Source: Acinetobacter guillouiae CIP 63.46 (GTDB taxonomy: Bacteria; Pseudomonadota; Gammaproteobacteria; Pseudomonadales; Moraxellaceae). From it: a stretch of 64,000 nucleotides of DNA. Location of the stretch: positions 2,072,324 through 2,136,323 of the forward strand of contig NZ_KB849283.1 in the NCBI RefSeq assembly GCF_000368145.1. Direction: 5' to 3'. Positions within the stretch are counted from its first letter, which is position 1; every line of letters begins with the position of its first letter. The position numbers and the translations under genes are program-made. Below, piece by piece: positions 20,033 through 30,006 of this stretch. A model generated the notes under the pieces. The model saw only the letters and a list, made by a program, of their open reading frames with translations. It was not told the DNA's origin and did not search any database.

Positions 20033-22036
20033 TTAATCACGTTGACCGGTAATTTCTTGAAAGAATGCCTTGTTATCCGGTTCTCTGCCCAAGAAATCAA
20101 CCACCAGCTGCTCTGCTTTCTTTTGTCCACCTTGTGACAAAATCGCTTTACGATAACGTGCTCCAACCTCTGGATTATTTAAGTTATCGCCAAAAGCAGA
20201 AAGCATGTCTAAGGCCATCACTTCAGACCACATATAGCCATAATAGCCGACTTGGTATCCGCCCATAATATGACCAAATTGTCCTGGGAATTCTGTGGTC
20301 GGCACATACCCTAAGGCGGTTTGGTTTTCGAGTTTTTTCCATACATCTAAAGGCTGGGTTTTTAAAGCATCTGCGGTATGCAGTGCCATATCGTATTGTG
20401 CGTATAAGGTTTGACGAGAATAGAACAAGCCACGACCATAGTTTTTAACGGCTTTTAATTTACCAATTAATTCATCATCGACACGTGGACAGGCTGGTTT
20501 ACAATAATCGGCTAAGGTCGACAGCGTTTCTTTACGACGTGCCCATTCTTCATACATCTGTGACGGTGCTTCAACAAAATCTCGCTCGACTGAGGTACCA
20601 GATTGCGAGGCGTAACGGGTGTTTGACAAAATTCCATGTAAGGCATGTCCAAACTCATGCACAAAGGTTTCCAGTTCATCACTGTTTAAACCTTTACGGT
20701 TAAAGTTGGTGACTAAGGCTGAAATCGGTTTACGCTGGGTCAGGGTACTGCCACCCTTAACGCCCCACACCGCTGCATGACCATACTTTCCTTCACGTGG
20801 AAATTTATCGATATATAAACCACCTAAAAGCTGACCTGTTTTCTGATCTGTTACATCGTAATATTCAACTTCATCTTGCCAGACATCAACTTTGGCAGGC
20901 TTAAATTCAATCCCATATAGATTTGATGAAATTGCAAATAACCAATCTTGTGATGCTTGGGTCGGAAAATATTCACGCATTTTTTCTTGGTCAATTTTGT
21001 ACTTTTCTTGACGTAATTTTTCGCTCCAATAGCCCTCACTCCAACGATTAATTTCCGCTTTTTCCACTGGGATATTTAAGCTTTTGGCCTTAAATTCACG
21101 CAGTGTTTGCACTTCTTTTTTCTCTAATGGCGCAACCGTACTATGTACTTCATTGAGAAATTTATTGACCGTTTCAGGATTCTTAGCCATACGATTTTTC
21201 AATGCCCAATCGGCATAACTGGCTTTACCAAATAATTGTGCAAGTTCATGCCGTAAATCAATCGCTTGTTTAAGTAATACTAAATTCTTTTCAGTACCAC
21301 GGCGGGTATAAGCAATTTGATAACGTTTACGTGCATCATCACTGTCTGCCAATTCCATAAAAGGACGGTATTCTGGGTAGTCAAAGCCCAATAGATAATT
21401 GCCTTTTTCATTTTTCTTTAGATTGGCAATATAACTTTCTGGTAAGCCTTTTAGCTCGGCTGGGGTAAATTCTAATTTATCAGGATTATCTCGAATGTTG
21501 CGGGCATATTCTTGTTGAATCTTGGTCAATTCATCTAAAATCACTTTTAAACGTGCTTGTTTTTCTGCGGGAAGTTGTACCCCTGTATCTTCAAAACCAT
21601 CTAAAATATCTTGGCGATATTTACGGTCAATCTCATCACTTGCTTTGGTTTTTTTAATTTGCTGATAAAGCTTTCCATCTTGATAGACTTCAGTTTGAAA
21701 CTGACTGATTTTAACTTCGCAATCTTCTGCGGCTTTACGTAAATCTGCGCTTGGGTCAACATTACTGGCTAAATTAATTGGCCCATAAAAATCTTCAAAC
21801 TCTGCAAAAATTTGATCCCACTTTGCCAATACTGCTCCAGCAGGCGCATTATTTTTGAGTTTAACTTTGGCAAATTCAGCCAACTTGGTTTTAACGTCTG
21901 CAATTTTTGCATCACATTGGGCCGGGATATCTTTCGCCTGAAACTTGGGTAAAGTACTGCGTTCAGTTTCTGCAAAGGCCCATTGCCCCATACCCATTGA
22001 CAACATACAGAGTGTGGTTAATTTAAATCGCTTCAT
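20033..22036 (-). CDS. Secreted M3-family zinc metallopeptidase (Dcp/oligopeptidase type)
   Basis: A 667-residue thimet-oligopeptidase-family enzyme. Its signal peptide is MKRFKLTTLCMLSMGMGQWA followed by FAE, so it should be periplasmic, unlike cytoplasmic oligopeptidase A. The zinc site is FVHEFGHALHG (His460, Glu461, His464), with the third-ligand region after VERDFVEAPSQ and a substrate-binding segment GYQVGYYGYMWSE. It would trim oligopeptides before import. The start is set at the ATG nine bases after GGAG, and a TTG/ATG five codons earlier is less well spaced. It lies between the substrate-binding protein genes and the permease genes, which ties it to peptide uptake. Confidence 0.92.
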   Translation of the reverse strand: MKRFKLTTLCMLSMGMGQWAFAETERSTLPKFQAKDIPAQCDAKIADVKTKLAEFAKVKLKNNAPAGAVLAKWDQIFAEFEDFYGPINLASNVDPSADLRKAAEDCEVKISQFQTEVYQDGKLYQQIKKTKASDEIDRKYRQDILDGFEDTGVQLPAEKQARLKVILDELTKIQQEYARNIRDNPDKLEFTPAELKGLPESYIANLKKNEKGNYLLGFDYPEYRPFMELADSDDARKRYQIAYTRRGTEKNLVLLKQAIDLRHELAQLFGKASYADWALKNRMAKNPETVNKFLNEVHSTVAPLEKKEVQTLREFKAKSLNIPVEKAEINRWSEGYWSEKLRQEKYKIDQEKMREYFPTQASQDWLFAISSNLYGIEFKPAKVDVWQDEVEYYDVTDQKTGQLLGGLYIDKFPREGKYGHAAVWGVKGGSTLTQRKPISALVTNFNRKGLNSDELETFVHEFGHALHGILSNTRYASQSGTSVERDFVEAPSQMYEEWARRKETLSTLADYCKPACPRVDDELIGKLKAVKNYGRGLFYSRQTLYAQYDMALHTADALKTQPLDVWKKLENQTALGYVPTTEFPGQFGHIMGGYQVGYYGYMWSEVMALDMLSAFGDNLNNPEVGARYRKAILSQGGQKKAEQLVVDFLGREPDNKAFFQEITGQRD

Positions 22037-22109
22037 TTTCATTTTCTCCAATCTTTCATTTATTCATTTTCAAATTTCAATCTGTTTATTTTTAAGCTTT
22101 TGATAGAGA

Positions 22110-23933
22110 TTATTTTTTCATATCAAAATACATCCATTCCGATGGAATAATCGGATGCTTTTTAAAGCCGATGACACGTGGTTGCGCCAAAGCATTGCGA
22201 TAACGCGTCGACGCCATTTGTACCGGCATATACACTTCTAATATCCGCGCCATCTTATGATATAAAGCATCACGCTCAGGACCCGGTTTCAATTTTTGGG
22301 TTTGTTCATATAAGCGATCATATTCAGGTATTTTCATACATGCACTATTGGTTGCATGGATATTCTTTCCATAAAACAGTTGCATAAAATTATCTGCATC
22401 GGGATAGTCGGCAATCCAAGCTGATCCCTTAAACATGGTTTTACATTGTTTTTCAGCTTTTAAACCTTCCGCAAAAGGTAAGGATTTGGTGGTCATTTTG
22501 ACCTTGATATTGTCTAAAGTCTTTTTCCAAAATTCAGCACTTTGCTGACTACGTGTACTATTTCCATAAACAGTTAATTCAATCAGTAAGGGTTTGCCAT
22601 TCGGCAAGGTACGCCAGCCATCGGCTGCAACCTTATAATGATAACGATCTAACAGTAAATTGGCCGCTTTGACGGAATAAGGAATACTGGTTTTATAGTT
22701 TGGATCATGCCCAATCACCCCATAAGGGATGGGGAATTGTAAGCGTTGTGCATCACCCTTCATCAAAATCTTAATTTGATTATCAGGTGAAAAGGCCATG
22801 GCCATGGCACGGCGTAAAGCAATTTTTTCTTTACTCAAACCACCAACAACAGGGTTTTGCATATTCCAGTAATAATAATCAATTGAAGGATCGGCAATAC
22901 GGGAAAGTTGAATACCTTTTTTGGCAAGTTCGGGTTTAAGCTGACCGTCTTGGATGGCTTGAACACTGAGATCACCATCCAACACAAATAAATCAGTTTC
23001 ATCTTTACTAAATGATAACCAGCGTGATTGTGATTCTTCCATCACTTGAATATCGACCACACCGATTTGCGGCATTTTTTTGCCTTTCATCGCATCTACA
23101 ATTTTTTGATCTTCTGGCGTGGATGCTTTGAAATCCCAAACATAACCACGAAAATCTGGATTGGCTTTCAGGATAATCCGTGAGCCAGGTGTCCATTTTG
23201 CCAAGACATAGGGACCCGTTCCGACAGGATGGGCCATGGCAAAACCAGACCGATCTCGATAGTGTTCAATCACTTCTCGTGCAACTGCGCCAGCTGGTTG
23301 ATGTGCCAACAGCATTGGGAAGTTTTGATCCACTTGTTTTAGTTTAATCACCAAGGTATAACGATCTGTGGCCTGAAGCCCTGCAACAGGTAGATCATAA
23401 TTAAACTTGCCTGTTTTTTTAGCTTGCTCAAGCACTTTGTCCATGCCTAGAATTTTGTCATCAAACAACCAACTATTGGGCGAATGCAAACTTGGGTCTA
23501 ACAACCGTTTATAAGAAAAAACATAGTCTTGCGCGGTTAATTCACGGGCTTTGCCTTTAAATACAGGATCTTTGGCAAAATAAATTCCTTTTTGAATTTT
23601 AAAAGTATAGGTTAAACCATCAGCACTGACTTCAGGCAGGCTCACCGCGGTACGGGGTACTAATTTGGCGGGTGTTGCTAAATAATCGTAGGTATATAAG
23701 CCTTCAAATATTGAATTATGCACATGCGCAGAATAAAGATCTTGTGTGCCTGCTGGATCAAAACCCGTTTCTGCAACGGGGAAAACATAACGTAAAACTT
23801 TATTTGGATCCGCTGGGCTTTTGGCAAATACATTCATCGTGCCTGTCAGGAGCATACCGCCCAAGAATGCACTGACCCCAATCTGCTTTAACTTTTGCTT
23901 TAAATCATCCTTCATCATTTTATTCAACTTCAT
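22110..23933 (-). CDS. Peptide ABC transporter substrate-binding protein 1
   Basis: A class C (OppA/DppA-type, SBP_bac_5) periplasmic protein of about 607 residues. The N-terminus is basic and followed by a hydrophobic signal segment (VSAFLGGMLLTGTMNVFAKS). Family motifs include DLYSAHVHNSIFEGLYTYDY, DPVFKGKARELTAQDYVFS and AYRPDNQ-like positions (MAFSPDNQIKILMKG). WIADYPDADNFMQLFYG is the conserved C-terminal segment. The reading frame extends upstream into the preceding gene. I start at the ATG four bases after that gene's stop, but a Met pair five codons further in is also possible. Paralogous to the next protein. Confidence 0.9.
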   Translation of the reverse strand: MKLNKMMKDDLKQKLKQIGVSAFLGGMLLTGTMNVFAKSPADPNKVLRYVFPVAETGFDPAGTQDLYSAHVHNSIFEGLYTYDYLATPAKLVPRTAVSLPEVSADGLTYTFKIQKGIYFAKDPVFKGKARELTAQDYVFSYKRLLDPSLHSPNSWLFDDKILGMDKVLEQAKKTGKFNYDLPVAGLQATDRYTLVIKLKQVDQNFPMLLAHQPAGAVAREVIEHYRDRSGFAMAHPVGTGPYVLAKWTPGSRIILKANPDFRGYVWDFKASTPEDQKIVDAMKGKKMPQIGVVDIQVMEESQSRWLSFSKDETDLFVLDGDLSVQAIQDGQLKPELAKKGIQLSRIADPSIDYYYWNMQNPVVGGLSKEKIALRRAMAMAFSPDNQIKILMKGDAQRLQFPIPYGVIGHDPNYKTSIPYSVKAANLLLDRYHYKVAADGWRTLPNGKPLLIELTVYGNSTRSQQSAEFWKKTLDNIKVKMTTKSLPFAEGLKAEKQCKTMFKGSAWIADYPDADNFMQLFYGKNIHATNSACMKIPEYDRLYEQTQKLKPGPERDALYHKMARILEVYMPVQMASTRYRNALAQPRVIGFKKHPIIPSEWMYFDMKK

Positions 23934-23937
23934 CTGG

Positions 23938-25722
23938 TTATTTTTTAACTGGCTGAACATCAAGGTATTGCCAAACGGTATTGATCATTGGATGTGCTTT
24001 ATAGCCTTGAACTTGTGGTTGCAACAGCCAATTGCGAATACGGGTACTATGAATAATCCAAGGGTTATCTGCCTCTATCTGCCGACTGATTTTTTCATAA
24101 AACGGCGTTCGTTGTTGTGGCGGTAAAGTTAACGCTTGCTGATACAGTGCATCATAAGCTTTGGATTGATAGCAACTTAAATTTCCTTTGCCTGAGTTCG
24201 GACCGTAAAGCAACTGAGCAAAATTTTCTCCTTCAGGAAAATCAGCAATCCATGCCCCACCCCAAATCATATGTTTACACTGCATGGCCTCTTTTAAATT
24301 ATCGGCAAAATTACTGACCTTAAACTCAACTCGCACCCCAATAGCATCTAAGTTTTTCTTCCATAACTCAGAATGAATGACTGAGCTTGAGCTATTTTCA
24401 GTATTATATTTCAGCGTAAACGGCTGCCCGTTGGGTAAAGTTCGATAACCATCTTTGCCTTTCTTATAACCAAATCGATCCAGTAATTTATTGGCCAATA
24501 ACGGGTTATAGGCAACACTACTTCTATATTGAGCATTGTGCCCTTGCACCCCATCTGGTACCAACATTTCAGCTCTAACCGCTTGACCTTTATAAAGTTG
24601 CTTAATCGCTTCCTGTTGGTTATATGCCAATGTAATGGCACGGCGTAGTGCTATTTTGTCTAGACTATAACCACCCACAATCGGATCTTTCATATTGAAC
24701 ATGGTATAGGTGATTTCAGGGTCTTTATTGGGAAAATGTTGAATGCCCTGTTGTTTAAGTTCTGGTTTTAATTGTGTGCCGTTTAAAGCCTGTGGAACCG
24801 CATTTGAGGTTAATTTGTCAAAATCCAATTGGCCTGACTTAAATGCCAACCACCTTGACTGTTCTTCCTCAATAATACTCACGACAACCTTACCGACTTG
24901 GGGCATTTTTTTGCCCGACATCTCTTTGACAAGTTGGTTATCCCATGCCGTTCCTGTCGATTTATAATTCCAAATAAAGCCACGATAGTCAGGGTTTGCC
25001 ACCAGCTCAATTTTACTGCGCGGCACGTATTTACTCAGTTGATAAGCACCTGTACCTACAGGATGCTGCCCGATACGATCACCATAAAACTCAACAACTT
25101 CACGCGCTGTTCCGCTAAAAGTGACATAGGCCAAAATATAAGGAAAATTATAATCTGCACGGGTTAAGGTGAATTGTAGGGTGTATTTGTCTAAAGCTTT
25201 AAGCCCTGAAATAGGCGCATCGTAATTAAACTTGCCTATCTTTTTCGCATTGGCAACCACTTGCTCTAAGCCTTGAATTTTGCCATCAATAAAAGAATAG
25301 GTAGGCGAATGGTTTTTCGGATCACTCACACGTTGAATCGAATAAATATAATCTTGAGCAGTCAATTCACGTCGTTTGCCTTTGAACGCAGGATCATCGG
25401 TAAAATAAATGCCAGGCTGAATTTTAAAAGTATAGACCTTGCCCTCTTGTTCTATTTTTGGCAATGCTTGTGCCGTATTGGGCACCAATACCACGGGACG
25501 AGCCAGATAATCATATTTGAGTAAGGGTTCAAATATCGCCTCTGCAATATTTCCACTGTAGAAATTATAGGTTTTCACCATATCAAAACCATCATCTGGT
25601 GCTTCAAAAGCCAAATTCAGGATTTTATTTGGTTGTGCAGGCGTTTTCGCAATCGCCATTTCCCCACAACCCATTGCACCGACCAACAACGCAAATTGTA
25701 AAAGCTTGGATTCCAAATTCAC
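23938..25722 (-). CDS. Peptide ABC transporter substrate-binding protein 2, first gene of the operon
   Basis: A 594-residue class C periplasmic binding protein related to its neighbour over the full length (shared KGKRRELTAQDYIYSI, WIADFPEGENFAQLLYG and IRNWLLQPQVQGYKAHPMI). The signal peptide reads LLQFALLVGAMGCGEMAIAK. The start is GTG (NLESKLL follows), with AGGT ahead of it. It is the first gene after the long divergent intergenic region, where a possible sigma-54 site lies 66-82 bases upstream. Two binding proteins on one permease set would broaden peptide range. Ligand specificity is not readable from sequence. Confidence 0.9.
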   Translation of the reverse strand: MNLESKLLQFALLVGAMGCGEMAIAKTPAQPNKILNLAFEAPDDGFDMVKTYNFYSGNIAEAIFEPLLKYDYLARPVVLVPNTAQALPKIEQEGKVYTFKIQPGIYFTDDPAFKGKRRELTAQDYIYSIQRVSDPKNHSPTYSFIDGKIQGLEQVVANAKKIGKFNYDAPISGLKALDKYTLQFTLTRADYNFPYILAYVTFSGTAREVVEFYGDRIGQHPVGTGAYQLSKYVPRSKIELVANPDYRGFIWNYKSTGTAWDNQLVKEMSGKKMPQVGKVVVSIIEEEQSRWLAFKSGQLDFDKLTSNAVPQALNGTQLKPELKQQGIQHFPNKDPEITYTMFNMKDPIVGGYSLDKIALRRAITLAYNQQEAIKQLYKGQAVRAEMLVPDGVQGHNAQYRSSVAYNPLLANKLLDRFGYKKGKDGYRTLPNGQPFTLKYNTENSSSSVIHSELWKKNLDAIGVRVEFKVSNFADNLKEAMQCKHMIWGGAWIADFPEGENFAQLLYGPNSGKGNLSCYQSKAYDALYQQALTLPPQQRTPFYEKISRQIEADNPWIIHSTRIRNWLLQPQVQGYKAHPMINTVWQYLDVQPVKK

Positions 25723-25787
25723 ACCTATGTATTTTTATTCATCAAATTATTTAAACAGAATACTGGCAGCACCATCATCCTGTCGAT

Positions 25788-25804
25788 TGCTGCTTTGGTG
25801 CCGA
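25788..25804 (-). promoter_or_regulatory. Possible sigma-54 promoter for the peptide transporter operon
   Basis: On the minus strand TCGGCACCAAAGCAGCA has GG and GC separated by ten bases, the required -24/-12 spacing. The -24 element GGCAC is good and the -12 element (CAGCA against TTGCW) is weak. The predicted transcript start is about 55 bases before the GTG of the first binding-protein gene. It is supported mainly by the better site facing the other way. Confidence 0.4.
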
Positions 25805-26380
25805 ACCAGAACGTTAAATTAACAATAGTGAAAAATTGAACGATATAACAGTATTAAATACAAAGCGAATATCATGCCACTACACTTACCCCTTCTAAAT
25901 TTTGTTTATTTTTACCGTAATAAAATTACATTTATTCAATAATTATCTGTGATTGACATCCTATCGTCATCTTTAGTATCAATCTAAATATTAAATTTAG
26001 ATATCGTTTATCAGAACTACTCATAATGCACAGTTTAAGTACACACACGTTCCAAAATTGATCACTTATTTTATCAAACACTATAAATAACAAATTAATC
26101 ATTTGATTTAAAATAATTAATAGCAAAAATAAAGCCATAATTAATAGTTATACCACTCATTAAATATAGTTAAACTCTTTAATTAACAAATAAATATAAA
26201 GAAAAACTAAAACCTTTTGAGTGTTTTTTAACCACATCTTCATATTGTATTAACATTAATCAGGTCTATTTCCAAACTTATTTTTCTACTATCAAGTCAC
26301 GGATGAATAAGGAGATTAAACACTAGTCACGTAAATTCTTATCATTTTTTTGTATATTTTTAAAACATATAATTAGATAG
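25805..26380. other. Long AT-rich divergent control region
   Basis: About 575 bases between two divergent candidate sigma-54 promoters, with no credible gene. The length and position suit upstream activator sites for a bacterial enhancer-binding protein. I see a short inverted repeat, CTAAAT...ATTTAG, near 25984-26000, but no convincing NtrC-type box. Confidence 0.5.
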
Positions 26381-26397
26381 TTGGCACTTGAATTGCT
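26381..26397 (+). promoter_or_regulatory. Near-consensus sigma-54 (-24/-12) promoter of the TonB-dependent receptor
   Basis: TTGGCACTTGAATTGCT matches TGGCAC-N5-TTGCW exactly, with GG and GC ten bases apart. The -12 element ends 42 bases before the receptor ATG, so the transcript would have a leader of roughly 30 bases. Confidence 0.8.
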
Positions 26398-26439
26398 AGA
26401 AAGCAATGCAGCAATATCGCTAAGTACAAAAAAAAATGG

Positions 26440-29127
26440 ATGTCTGAAAATATGAAAGTAAACAAAAATGTTTGCACTTTGGGATCGCAAACGATGGGGA
26501 AAACGTTACTAAAATTAAGTACGCTTAGTCTAAGTATGATGTGCCTATCGCTAGCGCATGCAGCAGAAACTGAAGAAACAAAACAACCAACAAAAGTAGC
26601 CAAAGTCACCGTTACAGGGTCTTCAATTAAAGGGGTTGCAGCTCAAAGTGCTTCACCCATTACGATTATTAAAGGTGAAGATTTAGCCAAACAAGGGGTA
26701 ACCACTGTCGAAGAAGCCTTGACCAAAGTCAGTTCAAACCAAGCTGGTTTTTCTACCTCTCAAAACATCGGGCGAAGTAATACCGAGGGTTCATCAGCCA
26801 ATTTACGTGGTTTAGGAACAAATAAAACACTGGTCTTATTGAATGGTCGTCGTTTAGCTTATAGTCCGTTTAGTACATCAACCACCAACCTTAATATTAT
26901 TCCAATGGCAATGGTTGAACGTATCGAAGTCCTTCGTGATGGTGCATCTGCGGTTTATGGTGCAGATGCAATTGGTGGTGTGGTCAATTTTATTACCAAA
27001 AAATCCTTTGAAGGCCTCAACATCAGTGTGGGTGCAACTCAGCCCGAAGCCAGTGGTGGTGATAAACAAGATATTTCCATCTTTGGGGGCTATGGTGATC
27101 TGGATGAACAAGGCTTTAACGTTTACGGTGTAGTCGATTATCGCAAAACCAACAATATTATGGCAAAAGACCGCAAGATCAGTCGCCGTGGTGGTGTGAT
27201 CCCTGAACTCGGTCTAGATGCCAGTTCAATAAATGGATTCCCTGCAAATTTTCTTGATCCAAAAAATAATATTTTGGCAAATCCATATGGCAATACAAAT
27301 TGTAATAACACGCCTAATGTCGTTGCAGATGGCGGATTATGTTATCTCAATACCCAAGCATTAATTGGGATTACCCCAGAAGTTGAAACAATTTCAGCGC
27401 TTGGTCGTGGAACCTTTAAACTTTCAGATAAATTTAATCTGATTGGAGAATATATCTTCTCGCGCAATGAGGTCACCACTTCAGTTGCACCCGATGTATA
27501 TAGCCGTTCGGTCACCCTACCCTCGACAAGTCAATATTATCCTGGCAAAGGCATTGTCCCTGCAGTGAATGGACTCAGCGATGGAGATTTACAACTCTAT
27601 CTGCGTTCACAAGGTGGAAATCGCTCAGGTAAAACAATCAATGATTCACATCGTGCATTTGCAGGAATTGAAGGTGAAGCCTATGGTTGGGATATCAATG
27701 CCGGTTTAACCTATGCAAAAAGTGAAGCAACAGATAGCTTTAATGCGGGTTATCTCAATCAAAGTAAGGTTCAGGCCGCTTTAAATAATGGTTCACTCAA
27801 TCCATTTGGCCCTTCAGCCGATGCTAATATTTGGAAATCCTTTGAGGTTAAAGGAGATACCAATAAAGCCAGCTTAGACTCAACCTCATTTGATGTCACC
27901 GTATCTCGTCCAATCTATACACTACCCGCAGGTGAGGTTGGATTTGCCTTAGGCGGAAGTTTTACCAAACAAAATTGGGATCAAAAAATTAATGCTGAGA
28001 TCGTCAGACAAGTACCTGGTAGTGGTACAGATCCAGATAAACCTGTGAGTAAAGGTGATCGAGATATCTCTGCGGTATTCACTGAATTACATATCCCGAT
28101 TTTAGCCAATTTAGAAGCGCAACTTGCAGCACGCTATGATGACTATAGTGACTTTGGCGATACCTTCAATCCAAAAGTCGCTTTACGTTGGGAACCGTTA
28201 AAGCAATTGATGTTCCGCACCTCATACAGTACAGGTTTCCGTGCACCAAGCTTATACGAAATCAACTCACCACAGAGCCAAACCTACACTGGTCCAAAAT
28301 ACAATGACCCGGTACTCTGCCCAGATGGCGCCCCAACTGCACCACAATACCAAACAGAATGTAAAGTTCAATTTAAACGTATGCAAGGCGGAAATCCCGA
28401 CTTAAAAGCTGAAGAGTCAACATCTTATACTGCTGGGCTTGTGTTTGAACCGATCAAAAATCTGGTATTTACAGCAGATTACTACAACATCAAAGTGGAT
28501 AATTTGATCGATACGATTTCCGATTCAATTATTTTTGCTGACCCAAACAAATATTCAAGTTTATTTGTCCGTGATGCAGATGGACGGATCAAATATGTGA
28601 GTACCACTTTGATCAATATGGGTGGAATTAAAACTCAAGGGGTTGATTTAAGTTTGAACTATCTCACACCTGTGACTAAAACAGGGCGTTTTGGTTTTGG
28701 TATTGATGGGACCTATGTCATTAAATATGACAAACAAGAAGAGAAAGACGGTGAATGGATCAGCCGTGCAGGTAGCTATTATAACCAACAAGTCTATTCA
28801 CGCTGGAAACATGTTGCCAATGTCAATTGGAGTTACGACAACTGGAAAATGATCTTTGAGCAACAGTTTAGTCGTGGTTATAAAGACTCAAATTCTATTG
28901 GTGAAGCCAAATATGACAACCATCGTGTCAGTGATTACATCCTGTATAACATTGCGGGCACTTATAGTGGATTCAAGAACTTAGAACTTACTGGTGGGAT
29001 CAAAAATATCTTTGACCAAGATCCGCCTGCATCCAACGTGAAGGATAATTTCCAATATGGTTATGACTCCAGTTATGCAGACCCAACCGGTCGCGCATAT
29101 TACGTCAGAGCAACTTACAAATTCTAA
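26440..29127 (+). CDS. TonB-dependent outer-membrane receptor
   Basis: An 895-residue outer-membrane transporter. A long N-terminal leader ends in the signal segment LSTLSLSMMCLSLAHAAE. A TonB-box-like stretch (KVTVTGSSIKG) follows, then a plug domain (ITIIKGEDLAKQGVTTVEEA, LRGLGTNKTLVLLNGRRLAY, VERIEVLRDGASAVYGADAI, GGVVNFITK). The 22-strand barrel includes the LKAEESTSYTAGLVFEP segment and ends in the aromatic YYVRATYKF. It takes up a substrate using energy from TonB-ExbBD. Similar receptors are often called iron-siderophore receptors, but here the downstream tonB-exbBD set and the divergent peptide importer favour a peptide substrate (inference). A sigma-54-type promoter lies upstream. Confidence 0.93.
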   Translation: MSENMKVNKNVCTLGSQTMGKTLLKLSTLSLSMMCLSLAHAAETEETKQPTKVAKVTVTGSSIKGVAAQSASPITIIKGEDLAKQGVTTVEEALTKVSSNQAGFSTSQNIGRSNTEGSSANLRGLGTNKTLVLLNGRRLAYSPFSTSTTNLNIIPMAMVERIEVLRDGASAVYGADAIGGVVNFITKKSFEGLNISVGATQPEASGGDKQDISIFGGYGDLDEQGFNVYGVVDYRKTNNIMAKDRKISRRGGVIPELGLDASSINGFPANFLDPKNNILANPYGNTNCNNTPNVVADGGLCYLNTQALIGITPEVETISALGRGTFKLSDKFNLIGEYIFSRNEVTTSVAPDVYSRSVTLPSTSQYYPGKGIVPAVNGLSDGDLQLYLRSQGGNRSGKTINDSHRAFAGIEGEAYGWDINAGLTYAKSEATDSFNAGYLNQSKVQAALNNGSLNPFGPSADANIWKSFEVKGDTNKASLDSTSFDVTVSRPIYTLPAGEVGFALGGSFTKQNWDQKINAEIVRQVPGSGTDPDKPVSKGDRDISAVFTELHIPILANLEAQLAARYDDYSDFGDTFNPKVALRWEPLKQLMFRTSYSTGFRAPSLYEINSPQSQTYTGPKYNDPVLCPDGAPTAPQYQTECKVQFKRMQGGNPDLKAEESTSYTAGLVFEPIKNLVFTADYYNIKVDNLIDTISDSIIFADPNKYSSLFVRDADGRIKYVSTTLINMGGIKTQGVDLSLNYLTPVTKTGRFGFGIDGTYVIKYDKQEEKDGEWISRAGSYYNQQVYSRWKHVANVNWSYDNWKMIFEQQFSRGYKDSNSIGEAKYDNHRVSDYILYNIAGTYSGFKNLELTGGIKNIFDQDPPASNVKDNFQYGYDSSYADPTGRAYYVRATYKF

Positions 29128-29278
29128 TTAGGCATTTCGCAAACATGGTCTAGATCTAATCTAGTCACGGTGTTTGCGAAATTGATTCATTCACTTAGCC
29201 AAACAAAAGAATTGAACAGAATTTTTTTATCGTCTCTCTTTTACTATTTATTGTTTGTCTCTCATTTCAGGAGTAGCA

Positions 29279-29980
29279 ATGGGCAAGAATTTTTCAGAAT
29301 TAGAAAATAATTCTTCCAAACGCCTGATCGGGATTGGAGCAGTCATCTTACTGCATCTAATCATTCTCTATGGCTTGATTACAGGTTTATCCAAGACAGT
29401 TGAAAAACCAGCGGATGAACCTGTTGAATTACTGATTATTCAGGACAAAAAACCTGAACCAGAAAAACCTAAACCCATTGAAAAGCCACCAGAACTACCA
29501 AAGTTGGTGGAGAAAGTGTTGAAAACACCAGATCCAAAGCCGACTGAAAAACCAATGGAAAAACCGACACCAACACCAAAGCAGACGGCTACACCTACAC
29601 CCACAGCAACGCCAAAAACCTCAGAGAGTCCTGAGCCAACACCGACGCCAAAACCTGAAACGACGCCAAAACCTGAACCAGCAAAACCCAAACCAGCAGG
29701 TGAAACACGCGGTGTATCGAGTGGAGAAGCGGGTTGTAAAACACCTGATTACCCACGTGAATCTTTACAAAACGAAGAGCAAGGTGAGGTTCTTATTTCG
29801 GTATTTGTGGGTAGTGATGGAAAGGTTAAAGAAGCCAAAGTAAAAAAATCGAGTGGGAGTAAAAGCTTAGACAAAGCTGCCTCGAAAGCTTTTAGCTTAT
29901 GTAAGTTTAAACCTGCTTTAAAGAATGGTGAACCTCAAGATTCTTGGTATGACATACCTTATGAATTTGTACTGAATTAA
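29279..29980 (+). CDS. tonB: TonB family energy transducer
   Basis: A 233-residue protein that links the inner-membrane proton motive force to the outer-membrane receptor. It has one N-terminal membrane anchor (GIGAVILLHLIILYGLITGL), then a periplasmic Pro/Lys/Glu/Thr-rich spacer of about 90 residues with EKP, PTP and KPE repeats. The C-terminal TonB domain reads DYPRESLQNEEQGEVLISVF to YDIPYEFVLN. Start chosen at the ATG directly preceded by CAGGAGTAGCA; the frame extends eight codons further upstream. It lies between the receptor and exbB genes, in a complete receptor-tonB-exbB-exbD-exbD array. Confidence 0.93.
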   Translation: MGKNFSELENNSSKRLIGIGAVILLHLIILYGLITGLSKTVEKPADEPVELLIIQDKKPEPEKPKPIEKPPELPKLVEKVLKTPDPKPTEKPMEKPTPTPKQTATPTPTATPKTSESPEPTPTPKPETTPKPEPAKPKPAGETRGVSSGEAGCKTPDYPRESLQNEEQGEVLISVFVGSDGKVKEAKVKKSSGSKSLDKAASKAFSLCKFKPALKNGEPQDSWYDIPYEFVLN

Positions 29981-30006
29981 TCAATTAAATAAAAATTTGG
30001 AGATAA

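Noticed and set aside
29440-29691. Gly/Val-rich minus-strand ORF opposite tonB
   Set aside because: It is the antisense of the Pro/Lys/Thr-rich TonB spacer; its simple GV repeats are a by-product of that composition.
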